DNA of 48,112 bases, from contig JAQZBQ010000019.1 in assembly GCA_029237825.1 (NCBI GenBank), positions 1-48,112 on the forward strand. The letters are read 5' to 3'. The translations under genes were made by a program, and so were the position numbers. The stretch's first letter is position 1; each line of letters begins with the position of its first letter. The stretch is from Bacteroidota bacterium (GTDB lineage Bacteria > Bacteroidota > Bacteroidia > B-17B0 > Aurantibacillaceae). Shown one piece after another: positions 15,808-25,492 of this stretch. Below the pieces are notes generated by a model. The model was given only the letters and a program-made list of their open reading frames with translations, ran no database searches and was not told the origin of the DNA.

Positions 15808-17799
15808 ATGAAAGCACTTTATATCTTATTGATCGCCATTATCACCCACCTTGCAGCGGTAGGGCAGATCAATATTGATTTGAAAGAGAAATACACATCC
15901 AAATGGCCTCTAAAAGATCGACAGAAACTGAATTATGCCGACACGTATTTTAGTAACCAGGAATATTTATTTGCCAGACCCATTTACGACAGCTTGTATA
16001 AAAAACATAAGGGAAACATCTATATTGGTTATCTTGTGGGTTCTTGTAGTGTGTATGACCCAAAACATTATAAACAATCAGAAACATTTATTAAATCGGC
16101 CGAGGAATTAAAATCCGATTTAGCAGATTATGATTATTATCTGGGCAAAGCACTACTTGTAAATGAAAAATACTATGATGCGATTTTACAGTTTGAAAAA
16201 TACAAAAGCAACCCGTTAAATAGGAATGCGAAAATTGAAGTAGAACATCAGATAGAAGTTTGCAAAAGTGCAATTGCACTTGATAATAAATCTGCTGTAA
16301 CAAAAATCACAAACATTGGTGCGCCTATTAATACGGCCGGATCAGAATATACACCGGTATTTCCTTCAGATGAAAGTTTTATGGTTTTCACTTACCGCGG
16401 AGAAAAATCAATGGGTGGAAAACAAACTTTACCAAACCGGATTGACATGAAACACGGCGTTTATTTCGAAGATGTCATGATGTCGGTTAAAGATTTAAAC
16501 GGAAACTGGACCGAACCACAACCCATCAATGCTATCAATACAAACGGGCATGACGCAGTTGTTCATATTTCGCATGACGGTCAACGGCTTTTCATTTATC
16601 GAAACGTAGGCATTGGTAGCGGAGACATTTACATGAGTAAACTCGACGGACTCAATTGGAGTGCACCAGAGAAAGTAAAAGGAATAAATTCAAATTACTG
16701 GGAAGGAAGTGTATGTTTATCTCCGGATGAAAAAACCATTTATTTTTCGAGTGACAGGCAGGGTGGTTATGGTGGAAGAGATATTTATTCCGCAAATCTT
16801 TTAGCTGACGGCAGCTGGGGAAATGTGAAAAACATGGGGCCTTCTATTAATACAACGTTTGATGAAGACGCACCGTTTATTCATTCAGATGGCCGGACAC
16901 TCTTTTTCGCTTCCACCGGACATAACACGATTGGCGGATACGATATTTTTAAAAGTGAATTAAAGGATGGAAAATGGACAGCTCCCTATAATGTGGGCAA
17001 ACCTGTAAATACAACTCAGGACGACAAATTTTATATTGTTTCCTCAGATGGTGAAAGAGGCTACTATTCGAGTGAGAAAAAAGACGGTAAAGGCCAACAG
17101 GATATTTACATCGTAGAACCCGGATTGTTCGGAAAACCCACAACACTGGTTATGGTTGCCGGGCAAGTAACTTTTGATAACGCGCCAGTAAAGGCTAATA
17201 TTTTTGTCCGATCCAAACTCAACCGAAAAGATTTTTCGGGAACCTTTCAATCCAATTCAATAACCGGCGAGTATTTGGTTAATCTTCCAGCGGGAAATGA
17301 ATATGAAATCGTGTATAAATACCTTAACCGCATCCATACAAAAGACATTTCCACTGCCATGATAGATTCATTTGCTAAAATTGAAATCGATGCTGAATTA
17401 TTTTCGGACGAATACATTCGCCTCAATTATGCCCAAATAGATTCGGCTGCATATAAGCCAGACGATTTACGGCCAATTGGCCTTTCCTATGATGATTTAC
17501 TGGCAAGGTATGGAAATACGTTGATTGACAGTTTGAATTATACTGTACAAATCGGCGCCTACCGTATCTTGGAAAACTTCAACTATTCCAAACTCATTGG
17601 TCTTCCTAAAGCATTAAGAAGAACGTTCCCCGACAACATTACCCGTTTCACAGTTGGTTCCTACTCTACCCTTAATGAAGCCAATGCAATACTTTTAAAG
17701 GCAAAGAAAAACGGAATAAAAGATGCTTTCATTATTGCGGTATATAAAGGAGAAAAGTATTACTTTGAAGAACTCCTGAATCAGGGAATTCTGAAGTAA
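15808..17799 (+). CDS. PorE-like envelope protein: TPR, PD40 propeller, CRD fold and SPOR-like C-terminus, 663 aa
   Basis: The signal peptide (1-19, ending AVGQ) is followed by a TPR-like helical region (about 35-165). A WD40-like/PD40 beta-propeller follows (about 170-430) with repeated motifs such as SPDEKTIYFSSDRQGGYGG and HSDGRTLFFASTG. Next is a carboxypeptidase-regulatory-like beta-sandwich (about 449-540). The C-terminal segment begins YTVQIGAYR at residue 578, a SPOR-like peptidoglycan-binding domain. The T9SS component PorE has TPR, propeller, CRD and OmpA_C in this order; here the OmpA_C is replaced by a SPOR-like domain. It may therefore be a variant T9SS periplasmic scaffold or a related cell-division/envelope factor. 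It converges on a protein that has an OmpA-like stretch, with only 17 bp between the two stops. Confidence 0.85.
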   Translation: MKALYILLIAIITHLAAVGQINIDLKEKYTSKWPLKDRQKLNYADTYFSNQEYLFARPIYDSLYKKHKGNIYIGYLVGSCSVYDPKHYKQSETFIKSAEELKSDLADYDYYLGKALLVNEKYYDAILQFEKYKSNPLNRNAKIEVEHQIEVCKSAIALDNKSAVTKITNIGAPINTAGSEYTPVFPSDESFMVFTYRGEKSMGGKQTLPNRIDMKHGVYFEDVMMSVKDLNGNWTEPQPINAINTNGHDAVVHISHDGQRLFIYRNVGIGSGDIYMSKLDGLNWSAPEKVKGINSNYWEGSVCLSPDEKTIYFSSDRQGGYGGRDIYSANLLADGSWGNVKNMGPSINTTFDEDAPFIHSDGRTLFFASTGHNTIGGYDIFKSELKDGKWTAPYNVGKPVNTTQDDKFYIVSSDGERGYYSSEKKDGKGQQDIYIVEPGLFGKPTTLVMVAGQVTFDNAPVKANIFVRSKLNRKDFSGTFQSNSITGEYLVNLPAGNEYEIVYKYLNRIHTKDISTAMIDSFAKIEIDAELFSDEYIRLNYAQIDSAAYKPDDLRPIGLSYDDLLARYGNTLIDSLNYTVQIGAYRILENFNYSKLIGLPKALRRTFPDNITRFTVGSYSTLNEANAILLKAKKNGIKDAFIIAVYKGEKYYFEELLNQGILK

Positions 17800-17816
17800 T
17801 TTTTTTATTTCAATCA

Positions 17817-20177
17817 TTAACGGCAGCCGGCTTCCCTGTAATCCTTTTTTGCATTGGGGTTATCAAGTACCTGAAACGACATGTATGGCTCGCCAAATAA
17901 TCGGCAATACCGCTCCGGATTTTTCTCTTTGGCTTTATGAAGTGCATCGCTAAAGGTTCTGCTGTAAAATTTCTCCGGAAGATGTGATGCAATGGAAATG
18001 TAGCTATAAAGCAAATCTTCACTCACATTATTCACTTTTAAAAATGGTTCCAGAATAGTTGCCGAATATTTATAATCCTTTCCACGGGTAAAGACATAGG
18101 CCAGTTTCAGTGCGTTCTGCCAACTTGCTTCTTTAAAATTATAGAATCCTTTAATTTTATTGATGCAGGCTTCAATCAACGGCTCAGCGTCGTCAATTGT
18201 ATCTAAAGATTCGATAATCTTAAACTGCCATTCAATATTTAAACCATCTATCATTTTTTTGTTGATCTTACTTTTATACAGCGCATCAATTTCCTGCTGC
18301 ATTTTTGCTTGCGCCTCTTTTGTTCCAAGGGTAGAATCTACTTTAATAGAACAAAAAATGCGGTTGAAACGTACCACATCATTGGTTGGATCTAATTTCT
18401 CCAGGCGTTGAAATTCAGCATAGTCATCTTCATCTACAATGCTGCTTTTTGCAAGGTATTCATAATACACTTTGTTATTTGCCATATTAACCCATTTAGC
18501 ATCATTGGGGATTTTCAAACTATCCATGACATCTTCGGTATATTTCTTATCCATTTTTCTGGCAAATGCGTATTCCATAATCTTATACGCCTGAGGCAAT
18601 TTATTTGCTTTAATAGCGCGGTTAAATGAAACCGTAGTAAAGCGTTGCTCTTTATCGCCGCTGATATCATAAGTAACATCCATTACCATTTGTGCAAAAC
18701 GTTGCTTTGCTAAAACAGGTTCAAGCTCTTTTAGCAAGGCCGCATCACTGTTGATTTTTTTGACGGCTTTTTCCTTTCCCATTTTCACAAGGTCAGCGTA
18801 TTTTCCATCTTCCATTTCCAACTCAAATAAATTCCAGGAATCCTTTGTTTCTATGATCGGAGAAATTTTATTTTGTTGCATACTTTGTAAAACCTTTGTA
18901 ACGCTCTCGGCGCGTTTACGCTGTAGCTTGGCATTCGCTGAGGCATCTCCTTCTATAGATGAATACGCGTAAATATAAAGGCCGTCAATCACAAAGTCCG
19001 GCTCATTCAATGCCCTGATAAAAGGCGCAACATCTTCGGGTTTAAACTCCGACTTGTTTTTCTCAAAAGGAATTGTAAAATTTAAAATAGAGCTCTCTGA
19101 TTTTGGCTCAAATGGCGGTTTTAATCCCACGCTTTCCTCGGCGGGAATTAATCCTACCGGTGTACTGCTTTCCTGATCGCCTTTCTCCAAATAGCTTCTG
19201 GTAACTGTTTTACAAACGCGTCCATCCTGAACAACGATTAGGTTTAACTCATATTCGCCTTTAATTTTAGGATCAAATTTTCCCATTTCCAATTTCAATT
19301 TATTAATCTTAACCTTTTTCTTCGCTTTCGGATCGGGTTTAATCAGATTCTTAGAAAACACCTGGTCTTTTGTGATCACCTTCTGCATAATTCCTTTATT
19401 TAAAAGGTTATTATCTACAATGTTATAATCGGCTTTCTCATATTGCGCTCTTTGTACGATATCAACAGCCAAACCATCTTTAGTCTTTTTTAAAATCCGT
19501 TTGAGATCTTTCAGATTAGCATATTCCAGGTAAATTTTTCCGTTTTCAACCTTCAACCCTTTTTGTAGCAAATCAAAATTCTTCCATTTCTCACAGTTTT
19601 TGCATGCTTTAGCATCAGGAGCCAACAACTTTTTTGATTTTGAATTATAGGGCACAGCCAATTCCTTTTTCATTTTAGCGCCCGTGTTAAAACTATCATA
19701 ACCTCCAAACACAGCTGTGACCGCAACTTTTTTTCCGTCTTTTTGGAGTTCGCATTTTATCCCGATGAGCATATATTGAGCTTTCAATAAAATTTCCTTG
19801 TCCTTTTTATTGTTTTCCCAACGGGTCCAGATCACTTTAGCAACATCCTGCGTTTTCAAATTGTCTCTTCCTTTATTCACAGGCGTAATCATGGCAACTT
19901 CCTCTCCTTTTTTGGTGCCTCCAGCTTTTATTAAATTCTTTTTTACTTTTTCCTGATCAACTTTTGCCACTCCTGACTTCGCGAACAATTTTGCATCTAT
20001 TGCTGCGGCATCAATGAGCACCTGGTTTACTTCAAAAGTGTCTAAACCATTCCTGGATCTGAAACTGTTCAATTCCCTGATTAAAATTCCAGGTAACTCA
20101 TCCAAATTAAAATTATCCTGAGCATGGGAGTTCAGTACAGTAAAGAAAATAGTAACTAATAATAAACATCTTCTCAT
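17817..20177 (-). CDS. Large exported protein with CAP/SCP-like N-terminus and OmpA-like region, 786 aa
   Basis: The signal peptide (1-19) ends HAQ. Residues about 25-165 look like a divergent CAP/SCP domain (LIRELNSFRSRNGLDTFEVN, with QYMLIGIKCELQKDGKKVAV closing it). A lysine-rich middle region follows. At about 365-435 there is an OmpA-like segment (FTIPFEKNKSEFKPEDVAPF, then IYAYSSIEGDASANAKLQRKRAESVTKVL), which in OmpA_C contacts peptidoglycan. The rest to residue 786 is helical, TPR-like. Cysteine pairs (CKNC) suggest disulfides. I do not know a characterised family with this combination. It is predicted periplasmic or peptidoglycan-associated. Convergent with the PorE-like gene; the two could share a pathway, but no operon links them. 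The CAP call is a weak visual match. Confidence 0.72.
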   Translation of the reverse strand: MRRCLLLVTIFFTVLNSHAQDNFNLDELPGILIRELNSFRSRNGLDTFEVNQVLIDAAAIDAKLFAKSGVAKVDQEKVKKNLIKAGGTKKGEEVAMITPVNKGRDNLKTQDVAKVIWTRWENNKKDKEILLKAQYMLIGIKCELQKDGKKVAVTAVFGGYDSFNTGAKMKKELAVPYNSKSKKLLAPDAKACKNCEKWKNFDLLQKGLKVENGKIYLEYANLKDLKRILKKTKDGLAVDIVQRAQYEKADYNIVDNNLLNKGIMQKVITKDQVFSKNLIKPDPKAKKKVKINKLKLEMGKFDPKIKGEYELNLIVVQDGRVCKTVTRSYLEKGDQESSTPVGLIPAEESVGLKPPFEPKSESSILNFTIPFEKNKSEFKPEDVAPFIRALNEPDFVIDGLYIYAYSSIEGDASANAKLQRKRAESVTKVLQSMQQNKISPIIETKDSWNLFELEMEDGKYADLVKMGKEKAVKKINSDAALLKELEPVLAKQRFAQMVMDVTYDISGDKEQRFTTVSFNRAIKANKLPQAYKIMEYAFARKMDKKYTEDVMDSLKIPNDAKWVNMANNKVYYEYLAKSSIVDEDDYAEFQRLEKLDPTNDVVRFNRIFCSIKVDSTLGTKEAQAKMQQEIDALYKSKINKKMIDGLNIEWQFKIIESLDTIDDAEPLIEACINKIKGFYNFKEASWQNALKLAYVFTRGKDYKYSATILEPFLKVNNVSEDLLYSYISIASHLPEKFYSRTFSDALHKAKEKNPERYCRLFGEPYMSFQVLDNPNAKKDYREAGCR

Positions 20178-20332
20178 AGGGGGGCGTTTTGCATTTAAAC
20201 AATATTAAAAAAAAGCACTTATGCACGTGTTTAAGAGTATTCACAAACTATTAACAAATAGAATTTTCTACCAATTCTGTAGTTTAAGACGTGTCAATGA
20301 TTATATTCGTGACTCTAAATGTCTTCTGAACA

Positions 20333-21814
20333 ATGAAAAAAATATTGATTGCAAACCGTGGTGAAATAGCATTACGAGTAATGCGCAGCGCAAAAGAAAT
20401 GGGTATTAAAACTGTTGCAATATACAGTGAGGCGGACCGAAATGCACCTTTCGTGAGGTATGCAGATGAAGCGGTGTGCGTTGGCCCTCCCCCAAGCGCT
20501 CAATCCTATTTGCAAGGTGAAAAAATCATTGCAATCTGTAAGGAATTAGGAGTGGATGGAATCCATCCGGGATATGGTTTTTTATCCGAAAATGCAGATT
20601 TTGTGAGGAAAGTTCAGAAAGCCGGAATTACATTTATTGGTCCGAGTGCAGATGCGATGGATTTAATGGGTGACAAATTAAGTGCTAAAGCTACCGCAAA
20701 AAAATACAATGTACCGATGATACCAGGTTCCGACGGTGCTATCAGTGACCTCGCAGAGGCAACAAAGCTAGCCAGGGAAATTGGGTTTCCGTTGTTAATA
20801 AAAGCATCCGCCGGCGGTGGCGGTAAAGGCATGCGTTTGGTTGAAAAAGAAAGTGAAGTAGAAGAGCAAATGAAACTTGCCATCAGCGAAGCCATTTCTG
20901 CTTTTGGGAACGGTGCCGTATTTATCGAAAAATATGCAACTGGTCCCCGACACATTGAGATACAGTTATTGGCCGATAACCATGGAAATTGTGTGTACTT
21001 ATTTGAACGGGAATGCAGCATTCAAAGACGTCATCAAAAAGTAATCGAGGAAGCGCCCTCTGCTGTATTAACGCCAGAATTAAGGAAACAAATGGGTGAA
21101 TGCGCTGTTAATGTTGCAAAAGCTTGTAATTACAGTGGTGCAGGAACGGTTGAATTTTTAGTGGATGACCAGCTGAATTTTTATTTCCTCGAAATGAATA
21201 CCCGTTTGCAAGTGGAACATCCGGTTTCTGAGATGATTACGGGATTAGACCTCGTGAAAGAACAGATTAAGGTTGCTCGTGGTGAAAAATTATCGTTTAC
21301 GCAGGAGGATTTAAAAATTAATGGCCACGCTATCGAAGTTAGGGTTTGTGCTGAAGATCCGGCAAATAATTTTTTACCGGATATAGGGAACTTAAAAACA
21401 TATAGAATTCCTTCCGGACCAGGAGTACGGGTAGATGATTCTTTTGAAGAAGGTATGGATATCCCCATTTACTATGATCCTATGATTGCGAAACTTATTG
21501 TGCACGGAAAAGATCGCACAGAAGCAATAGAAAAGATGTTACGTGCAATACAAGATTACCAGATTACAGGCGTTGAAACTACCTTGCCATTTTGTTCTTT
21601 CGTTTTAAAACATGAAGCGTTTGTAAGTGGAAAATTTGATACAGGCTTCATTCCGCGTTATTTTAAACCGGAAATGTTAAATAAATCTAATGAACAGGAA
21701 GTGGAAATTGCATCAATTTTTGGTGCATTTATCACAGGAAAGACCAGTGAACAGGGTAAACACGGGATAAGTCCTGGCAAGGTGAAGTCAAAATGGAGGC
21801 AGAACCGTGTATAA
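20333..21814 (+). CDS. Biotin carboxylase subunit of an acyl-CoA carboxylase, 493 aa
   Basis: Carboxylates biotin on a carrier protein with ATP and bicarbonate. Full-length biotin carboxylase fold: N-terminal domain (ILIANRGEIALRV at residue 4), ATP-grasp with the glycine loop GGGGKGM at 161-167, KVIEEAPS, and the catalytic FLEMNTRLQVEHPVSE. The C-terminal domain ends near residue 450. A tail of about 40 residues (to WRQNRV) is not part of the core, and no biotinyl domain is attached. No accB, accA/D or pccB lies next to it, so the carrier and transferase partners are elsewhere. It could belong to acetyl- or propionyl-CoA carboxylase; sequence alone does not decide, so accC/pccA is left unassigned. 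Monocistronic, with its own terminator. Confidence 0.95.
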   Translation: MKKILIANRGEIALRVMRSAKEMGIKTVAIYSEADRNAPFVRYADEAVCVGPPPSAQSYLQGEKIIAICKELGVDGIHPGYGFLSENADFVRKVQKAGITFIGPSADAMDLMGDKLSAKATAKKYNVPMIPGSDGAISDLAEATKLAREIGFPLLIKASAGGGGKGMRLVEKESEVEEQMKLAISEAISAFGNGAVFIEKYATGPRHIEIQLLADNHGNCVYLFERECSIQRRHQKVIEEAPSAVLTPELRKQMGECAVNVAKACNYSGAGTVEFLVDDQLNFYFLEMNTRLQVEHPVSEMITGLDLVKEQIKVARGEKLSFTQEDLKINGHAIEVRVCAEDPANNFLPDIGNLKTYRIPSGPGVRVDDSFEEGMDIPIYYDPMIAKLIVHGKDRTEAIEKMLRAIQDYQITGVETTLPFCSFVLKHEAFVSGKFDTGFIPRYFKPEMLNKSNEQEVEIASIFGAFITGKTSEQGKHGISPGKVKSKWRQNRV

Positions 21815-21817
21815 TGT

Positions 21818-21842
21818 AAGGTAACCTAAGGGTTACCTTTTT
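21818..21842 (+). terminator. Rho-independent terminator after biotin carboxylase
   Basis: AAGGTAACC (21818-21826) pairs perfectly with GGTTACCTT (21831-21839) across a 4-nt loop, followed by T residues, 3 bp after the stop codon. Confidence 0.85.
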
Positions 21843-21866
21843 CGTTTAAGGTGTATAAATTAATAA

Positions 21867-22523
21867 ATGAGAACAAACGCACATTTAGCCATTAAGAATA
21901 TAACTTTCAGAAAAAATTCTCTGAAAGGGTATGGATATGTGCTAAGTTTTGTTGGCATGTTGCTCTTTTCTAATTTCTCCATTTCTCAGAATTCACCGGC
22001 ACCTTCTACCGGCTACCAGGTTTGGGCGGAAGTTGTAAATGGCGATACCGTACCAAGTGTTCGTTTACCAGATGTTTGGATTTATGCAGAATACAACTAT
22101 AAAAACAAAAAACAATACGAGGCCTGGTCACGAACAAAATACAATGTAAAAAAAGTGTATCCCTACGCAATTTTAGCGGCGGCTAAATTAAAGGAATACA
22201 ACAGGGTTTTAGAAAAAATGCCTAATGAAAAAATCCGGAAGGCTTATATGAAAACCGTGGAAAACGAATTAAAAGCTGAGTTTGAAGAACCTCTTAAAGA
22301 TCTGACTGTCACCCAAGGCAGAATTCTTCTGAAACTGATCGATCGGGAAACAGGTAACTCCAGTTATGAATTGGTAAAAGAACTTCGTGGTGGATTTCAA
22401 GCTTTCATGTGGCAAAGTATCGCCCGCATTTTTGGGAGCAATATGAAATCTGAATACGACCCAAAAGGCGAAGACCTAATGACTGAGCGTGCCATTAAGT
22501 TAATTGAGGCCGGTCAGTTCTAA
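21867..22523 (+). CDS. DUF4294 family protein, 218 aa
   Basis: DUF4294 proteins are exported, restricted to Bacteroidota, and have no known activity. Residues 1-45 include a basic leader and a hydrophobic segment (YVLSFVGMLLFSNFSIS), giving a signal peptide with an unusually long n-region. The family core follows: PDVWIYAEYNYKNKKQYEAW, NVKKVYPYAILAAAKLKEYN, LTVTQGRILLKLIDRETGNS and FQAFMWQSIARIFGSNMKSEYD. The conserved Asp/Arg in KLIDRETG and the Trp in FMWQ are typical. It begins 52 bp after the biotin carboxylase stop, but a terminator separates them. An alternative shorter start would cut into the signal sequence, so the first ATG is kept. Confidence 0.88.
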   Translation: MRTNAHLAIKNITFRKNSLKGYGYVLSFVGMLLFSNFSISQNSPAPSTGYQVWAEVVNGDTVPSVRLPDVWIYAEYNYKNKKQYEAWSRTKYNVKKVYPYAILAAAKLKEYNRVLEKMPNEKIRKAYMKTVENELKAEFEEPLKDLTVTQGRILLKLIDRETGNSSYELVKELRGGFQAFMWQSIARIFGSNMKSEYDPKGEDLMTERAIKLIEAGQF

Positions 22524-22540
22524 CTTTAAATTGTATCTTT

Positions 22541-22575
22541 AACACCTGATTGCTTTACGCTATGGGTGTTTTTAC
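22541..22575 (+). terminator. Weak candidate terminator after DUF4294 gene
   Basis: AACACC (22542-22547) can pair with GGTGTT (22566-22571), followed by a T-run. The loop is long (18 nt), so the assignment is modest. Confidence 0.4.
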
Positions 22576-22680
22576 GAAAACCAATTTCTTCAACTACCTC
22601 AGTTTCTGTTACCAGAATTTATTTCGTAAAAATGTACTAAACGCTTTTGGTTGTTCTGTCATGATTTATAAACTAAAATC

Positions 22681-24942
22681 ATGAAAAAGCTACCTCCAAA
22701 AATATTCAACGCGACTATACTCTTTTTAGTTCTTGCCTTCACCGTACTTTGTGCGTTTAAAATAAAGGATTTAAAATTCAATTATGACTTTGAAGCTTTT
22801 TTTCCGAATGAAGACAACGAACTGGGAGTGTATGAAACCCACCGCAATCGGTTTGAATGGGACAATGAATTTGTTTTATTGGGAATAGAAAATCGATCCG
22901 GAATTTTCCAAAAAGATTTTCTTAAAAAAATTGAAGCTCTATCTAATGAGTTAAAAGCCATTCCTCATACCGACAGGGTAATTTCGCCAACGAATATAAA
23001 ATCGGTATCACTCTCCGGTTTAGCACCAATTGAAAAGCGGTTGTTACATATCGATGATGAATCGCTTTATCAAGAGGACAGCACGCATATATACAATACG
23101 CCGGAACTTATCGGATCTTTTTTTCCAAAAGACGCGCGCTCCATTTCAATTTTTATAAAAACCGAAGAAGGGCTGAGTAAAGTTAAAAGTGATAGTCTCG
23201 CACGCAATATTGAAAATGCATTTAAAAAGTACCGGTTTGATGACGTTCATTTTGTTGGGCGGATTGTGGCTCAAAATGTGTATTTAGAAAATCTTGAAAA
23301 AGAATTTGTGTATTTTCTATTAATTTCCTTTGTACTGGTCATTCTCTTTTTATGGCTCTCGTTTAAATCAATTTATGGCGTGGTGGTTCCCATGACCATT
23401 GTAATAGTTTCTATATTTTGGACATTAGGAATAATGGCCATGATGAACCAGTCACTTGACATCATGACCTGCATGTTACCTACCATGATATTTATTGCCG
23501 GCATGAGTGATGTGGTACACTTCTTCTCAAAATATTTTGAAGAAGTATCGAAAGGAACGGAAAAACAAAAAATTTACCCGTTAATTCTGAAGGAAGTAGG
23601 CTTTCCAACTTTTCTTACCCTCATTACTACAGCAGTAGGATTTCTATCGTTACTTTTTTCGAGCATCAAACCAATAAAAGATTTCGGACTCTATACAACC
23701 GTTGGAATTTTGATTGCTTTTACATTAACCTACACATTATTGCCAGCACTGCTTTATTTTTTTACGCCAAAAAAACTTGTTGCCATTCACGGGCACAACA
23801 ATAGGACTTATAACGCAATGCGAAAAGTGTTGTTCTGGATTTTCCGCAAGCAAAAAACAATAGTTGTAATTACCAGCATTTTCCTGGTACTATCCATAAT
23901 TGGCATTTACAAAATAAGAGTAAATAACATACTGCTCGAAGACCTTTCAGATAGCGTTAAAATAAAACAGGATTTTATGTTTTTTGATAAATATTATAGT
24001 GGTGTGCGGCCACTCGAACTAGCTATTGAAGTTAAAAATGGAAAAACTGTGTGGGACTACGAAATCATGAGTCAGCTTAATTTACTGGATGAATTTTTAA
24101 TAAAGGAATACCACGCAGGCTTTATGTATTCGCCCGCTATGCTCACAAAAAACATTCACAAAGCGATAGAGGGTGAATATAGCGGCAAAAAAGATTTTCC
24201 TAATGCTGAAGATTATGAAGAAATTAAAATACAGCTTACCGGAAACAAAAAAAATAAAGACATCAAACGCATCATTACTCCGGACGGGAAATTTGCCAGG
24301 ATCCATGGAAAAATTAGTGATATAGGAAGTTTAAAAGTTAACGAGCTAAATGTGCATTTGAAAGCATTCATTGATTCAACAATTAATAAGAATGATCTTG
24401 AAATTAAACTAACCGGTGCCGCACATTTAGTGGACCGCAACAATGAATACATGGTAACCAATATGGCTCAGGGCTTTTTGTTTTCAATAGTGATCATTGC
24501 CTTACTTACATATTTTCTGCACAGAAGCTGGCGGATGGTTTTGGTTTTTATTCTTCCAAATTTTATTCCGTTATTAATTATTGCAGGCATAATGGGATAT
24601 TCCGGAATTGAGTTAAAAGCAGCAACATCCCTGGTATTTAGCATTGCCTTTGGCGTAGCAACCGACGACACCATTCATTTCATTTCACGTTTAAAAATTG
24701 AACTTGCGTATGGCAAGTCTTTAATTTATGCATTTAAACGAACCTATTTTGAAACCGGCAAACCAATATTATTAACTACCTTTATACTCATGGGAGGCTT
24801 TGTTAGCCTGATGGTAAGTGATTTTCAAAGTACCTTTTACTTTGGTTTCTTAATTTGTATCACCATTATCATTGCAGTAGTAGCCGACATATTTTTGCTT
24901 CCTGTGTTATTATTTTGGATCTTAGGAAATAAAAAGAAATAA
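22681..24942 (+). CDS. RND/MMPL superfamily exporter, 753 aa
   Basis: Proton-driven transporter family (MMPL-like RND) that moves lipids or other hydrophobic molecules; 12 membrane helices are expected. The first helix is at about 10-28, followed by a periplasmic loop of about 170 residues that starts with YDFEAFFPNEDNE. Helices 2-6 cluster at about 205-380, with MTCMLPTMIFIAGMSDVVHF. A second helix lies near 397-415, then a second periplasmic domain, then helices 8-12 from about 592, with SIAFGVATDDTIHFISRL. The conserved Asp of GMSDV and the ATDDTIH motif fit the proton-relay and family signatures. No adaptor or outer-membrane partner is adjacent. It begins a tight run with GNAT (5 bp), pfkA and a TPR gene. 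Substrate unknown. Confidence 0.92.
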   Translation: MKKLPPKIFNATILFLVLAFTVLCAFKIKDLKFNYDFEAFFPNEDNELGVYETHRNRFEWDNEFVLLGIENRSGIFQKDFLKKIEALSNELKAIPHTDRVISPTNIKSVSLSGLAPIEKRLLHIDDESLYQEDSTHIYNTPELIGSFFPKDARSISIFIKTEEGLSKVKSDSLARNIENAFKKYRFDDVHFVGRIVAQNVYLENLEKEFVYFLLISFVLVILFLWLSFKSIYGVVVPMTIVIVSIFWTLGIMAMMNQSLDIMTCMLPTMIFIAGMSDVVHFFSKYFEEVSKGTEKQKIYPLILKEVGFPTFLTLITTAVGFLSLLFSSIKPIKDFGLYTTVGILIAFTLTYTLLPALLYFFTPKKLVAIHGHNNRTYNAMRKVLFWIFRKQKTIVVITSIFLVLSIIGIYKIRVNNILLEDLSDSVKIKQDFMFFDKYYSGVRPLELAIEVKNGKTVWDYEIMSQLNLLDEFLIKEYHAGFMYSPAMLTKNIHKAIEGEYSGKKDFPNAEDYEEIKIQLTGNKKNKDIKRIITPDGKFARIHGKISDIGSLKVNELNVHLKAFIDSTINKNDLEIKLTGAAHLVDRNNEYMVTNMAQGFLFSIVIIALLTYFLHRSWRMVLVFILPNFIPLLIIAGIMGYSGIELKAATSLVFSIAFGVATDDTIHFISRLKIELAYGKSLIYAFKRTYFETGKPILLTTFILMGGFVSLMVSDFQSTFYFGFLICITIIIAVVADIFLLPVLLFWILGNKKK

Positions 24943-24947
24943 TAGTT

Positions 24948-25445
24948 ATGCTTGTTAACTTACGTCCGTGGAAAACAGAGGATTTGGATGAACTGGTTAC
25001 ACTGGCCAATAATAAAAATATTGCAAAATTCATGGCGGACGTTTTTCCACATCCTTATACAGTAGAAAACGGGAGAACCTTTATTAATTTTACGAAATGC
25101 AATCCTGGTTCTAAAATATTTGCTATAGTGCATAATGATAAACCTATTGGAAGTATAGGGCTTCACTTACAAACTGACATCCTGCGTAAAAATGCTGAAC
25201 TTGGGTATTGGCTTGGGGAAAAGTATTGGAATAAAGGTATAATTACAAAGGTGATTCCTAAAATGGTTGAATTCGGATTTAATAACCTCGATATTGTGCG
25301 GATATTTGCCAGAATTTACGGTACTAATATTGCCTCACAAAAAGCAATCGAGAAATGCGGTTTTAAACTTGAAGGCCAGTTCGAGAAGACACTATTCAAA
25401 AACAATGAATATTTAGATGAGTTAATCTACGCAATTCGAAAATGA
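24948..25445 (+). CDS. GNAT N-acetyltransferase, RimJ/RimL type, 165 aa
   Basis: Acetyl-CoA-dependent acetyltransferase of the RimJ/RimL-like subgroup (Acetyltransf_3). The start VNLRPWKTEDLDELVTLANN is typical. The core is PIGSIGLHLQTDILRKNAELGYWLGEKYWNKG, the acetyl-CoA pyrophosphate loop region with EKYWNKGIITKVIPKMVEFGF, then the segment ARIYGTNIASQKAIEKCGFKLEG. The acceptor may be a ribosomal N-terminus or a small molecule and cannot be predicted. It follows the exporter by 5 bp, and its stop overlaps an ATG in ATGA at 25442-25445, so it is translationally coupled with its neighbours. Confidence 0.93.
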   Translation: MLVNLRPWKTEDLDELVTLANNKNIAKFMADVFPHPYTVENGRTFINFTKCNPGSKIFAIVHNDKPIGSIGLHLQTDILRKNAELGYWLGEKYWNKGIITKVIPKMVEFGFNNLDIVRIFARIYGTNIASQKAIEKCGFKLEGQFEKTLFKNNEYLDELIYAIRK

Positions 25446-25492
25446 TAATTGGATTGCCTAATCTGACAAACAAAAACATGAATGTACATAAC

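Noticed and set aside
17800-17816. T-run after the PorE-like stop as a terminator
   Set aside because: The only hairpin just before it has a 1-nt loop, so it is not a believable intrinsic terminator.
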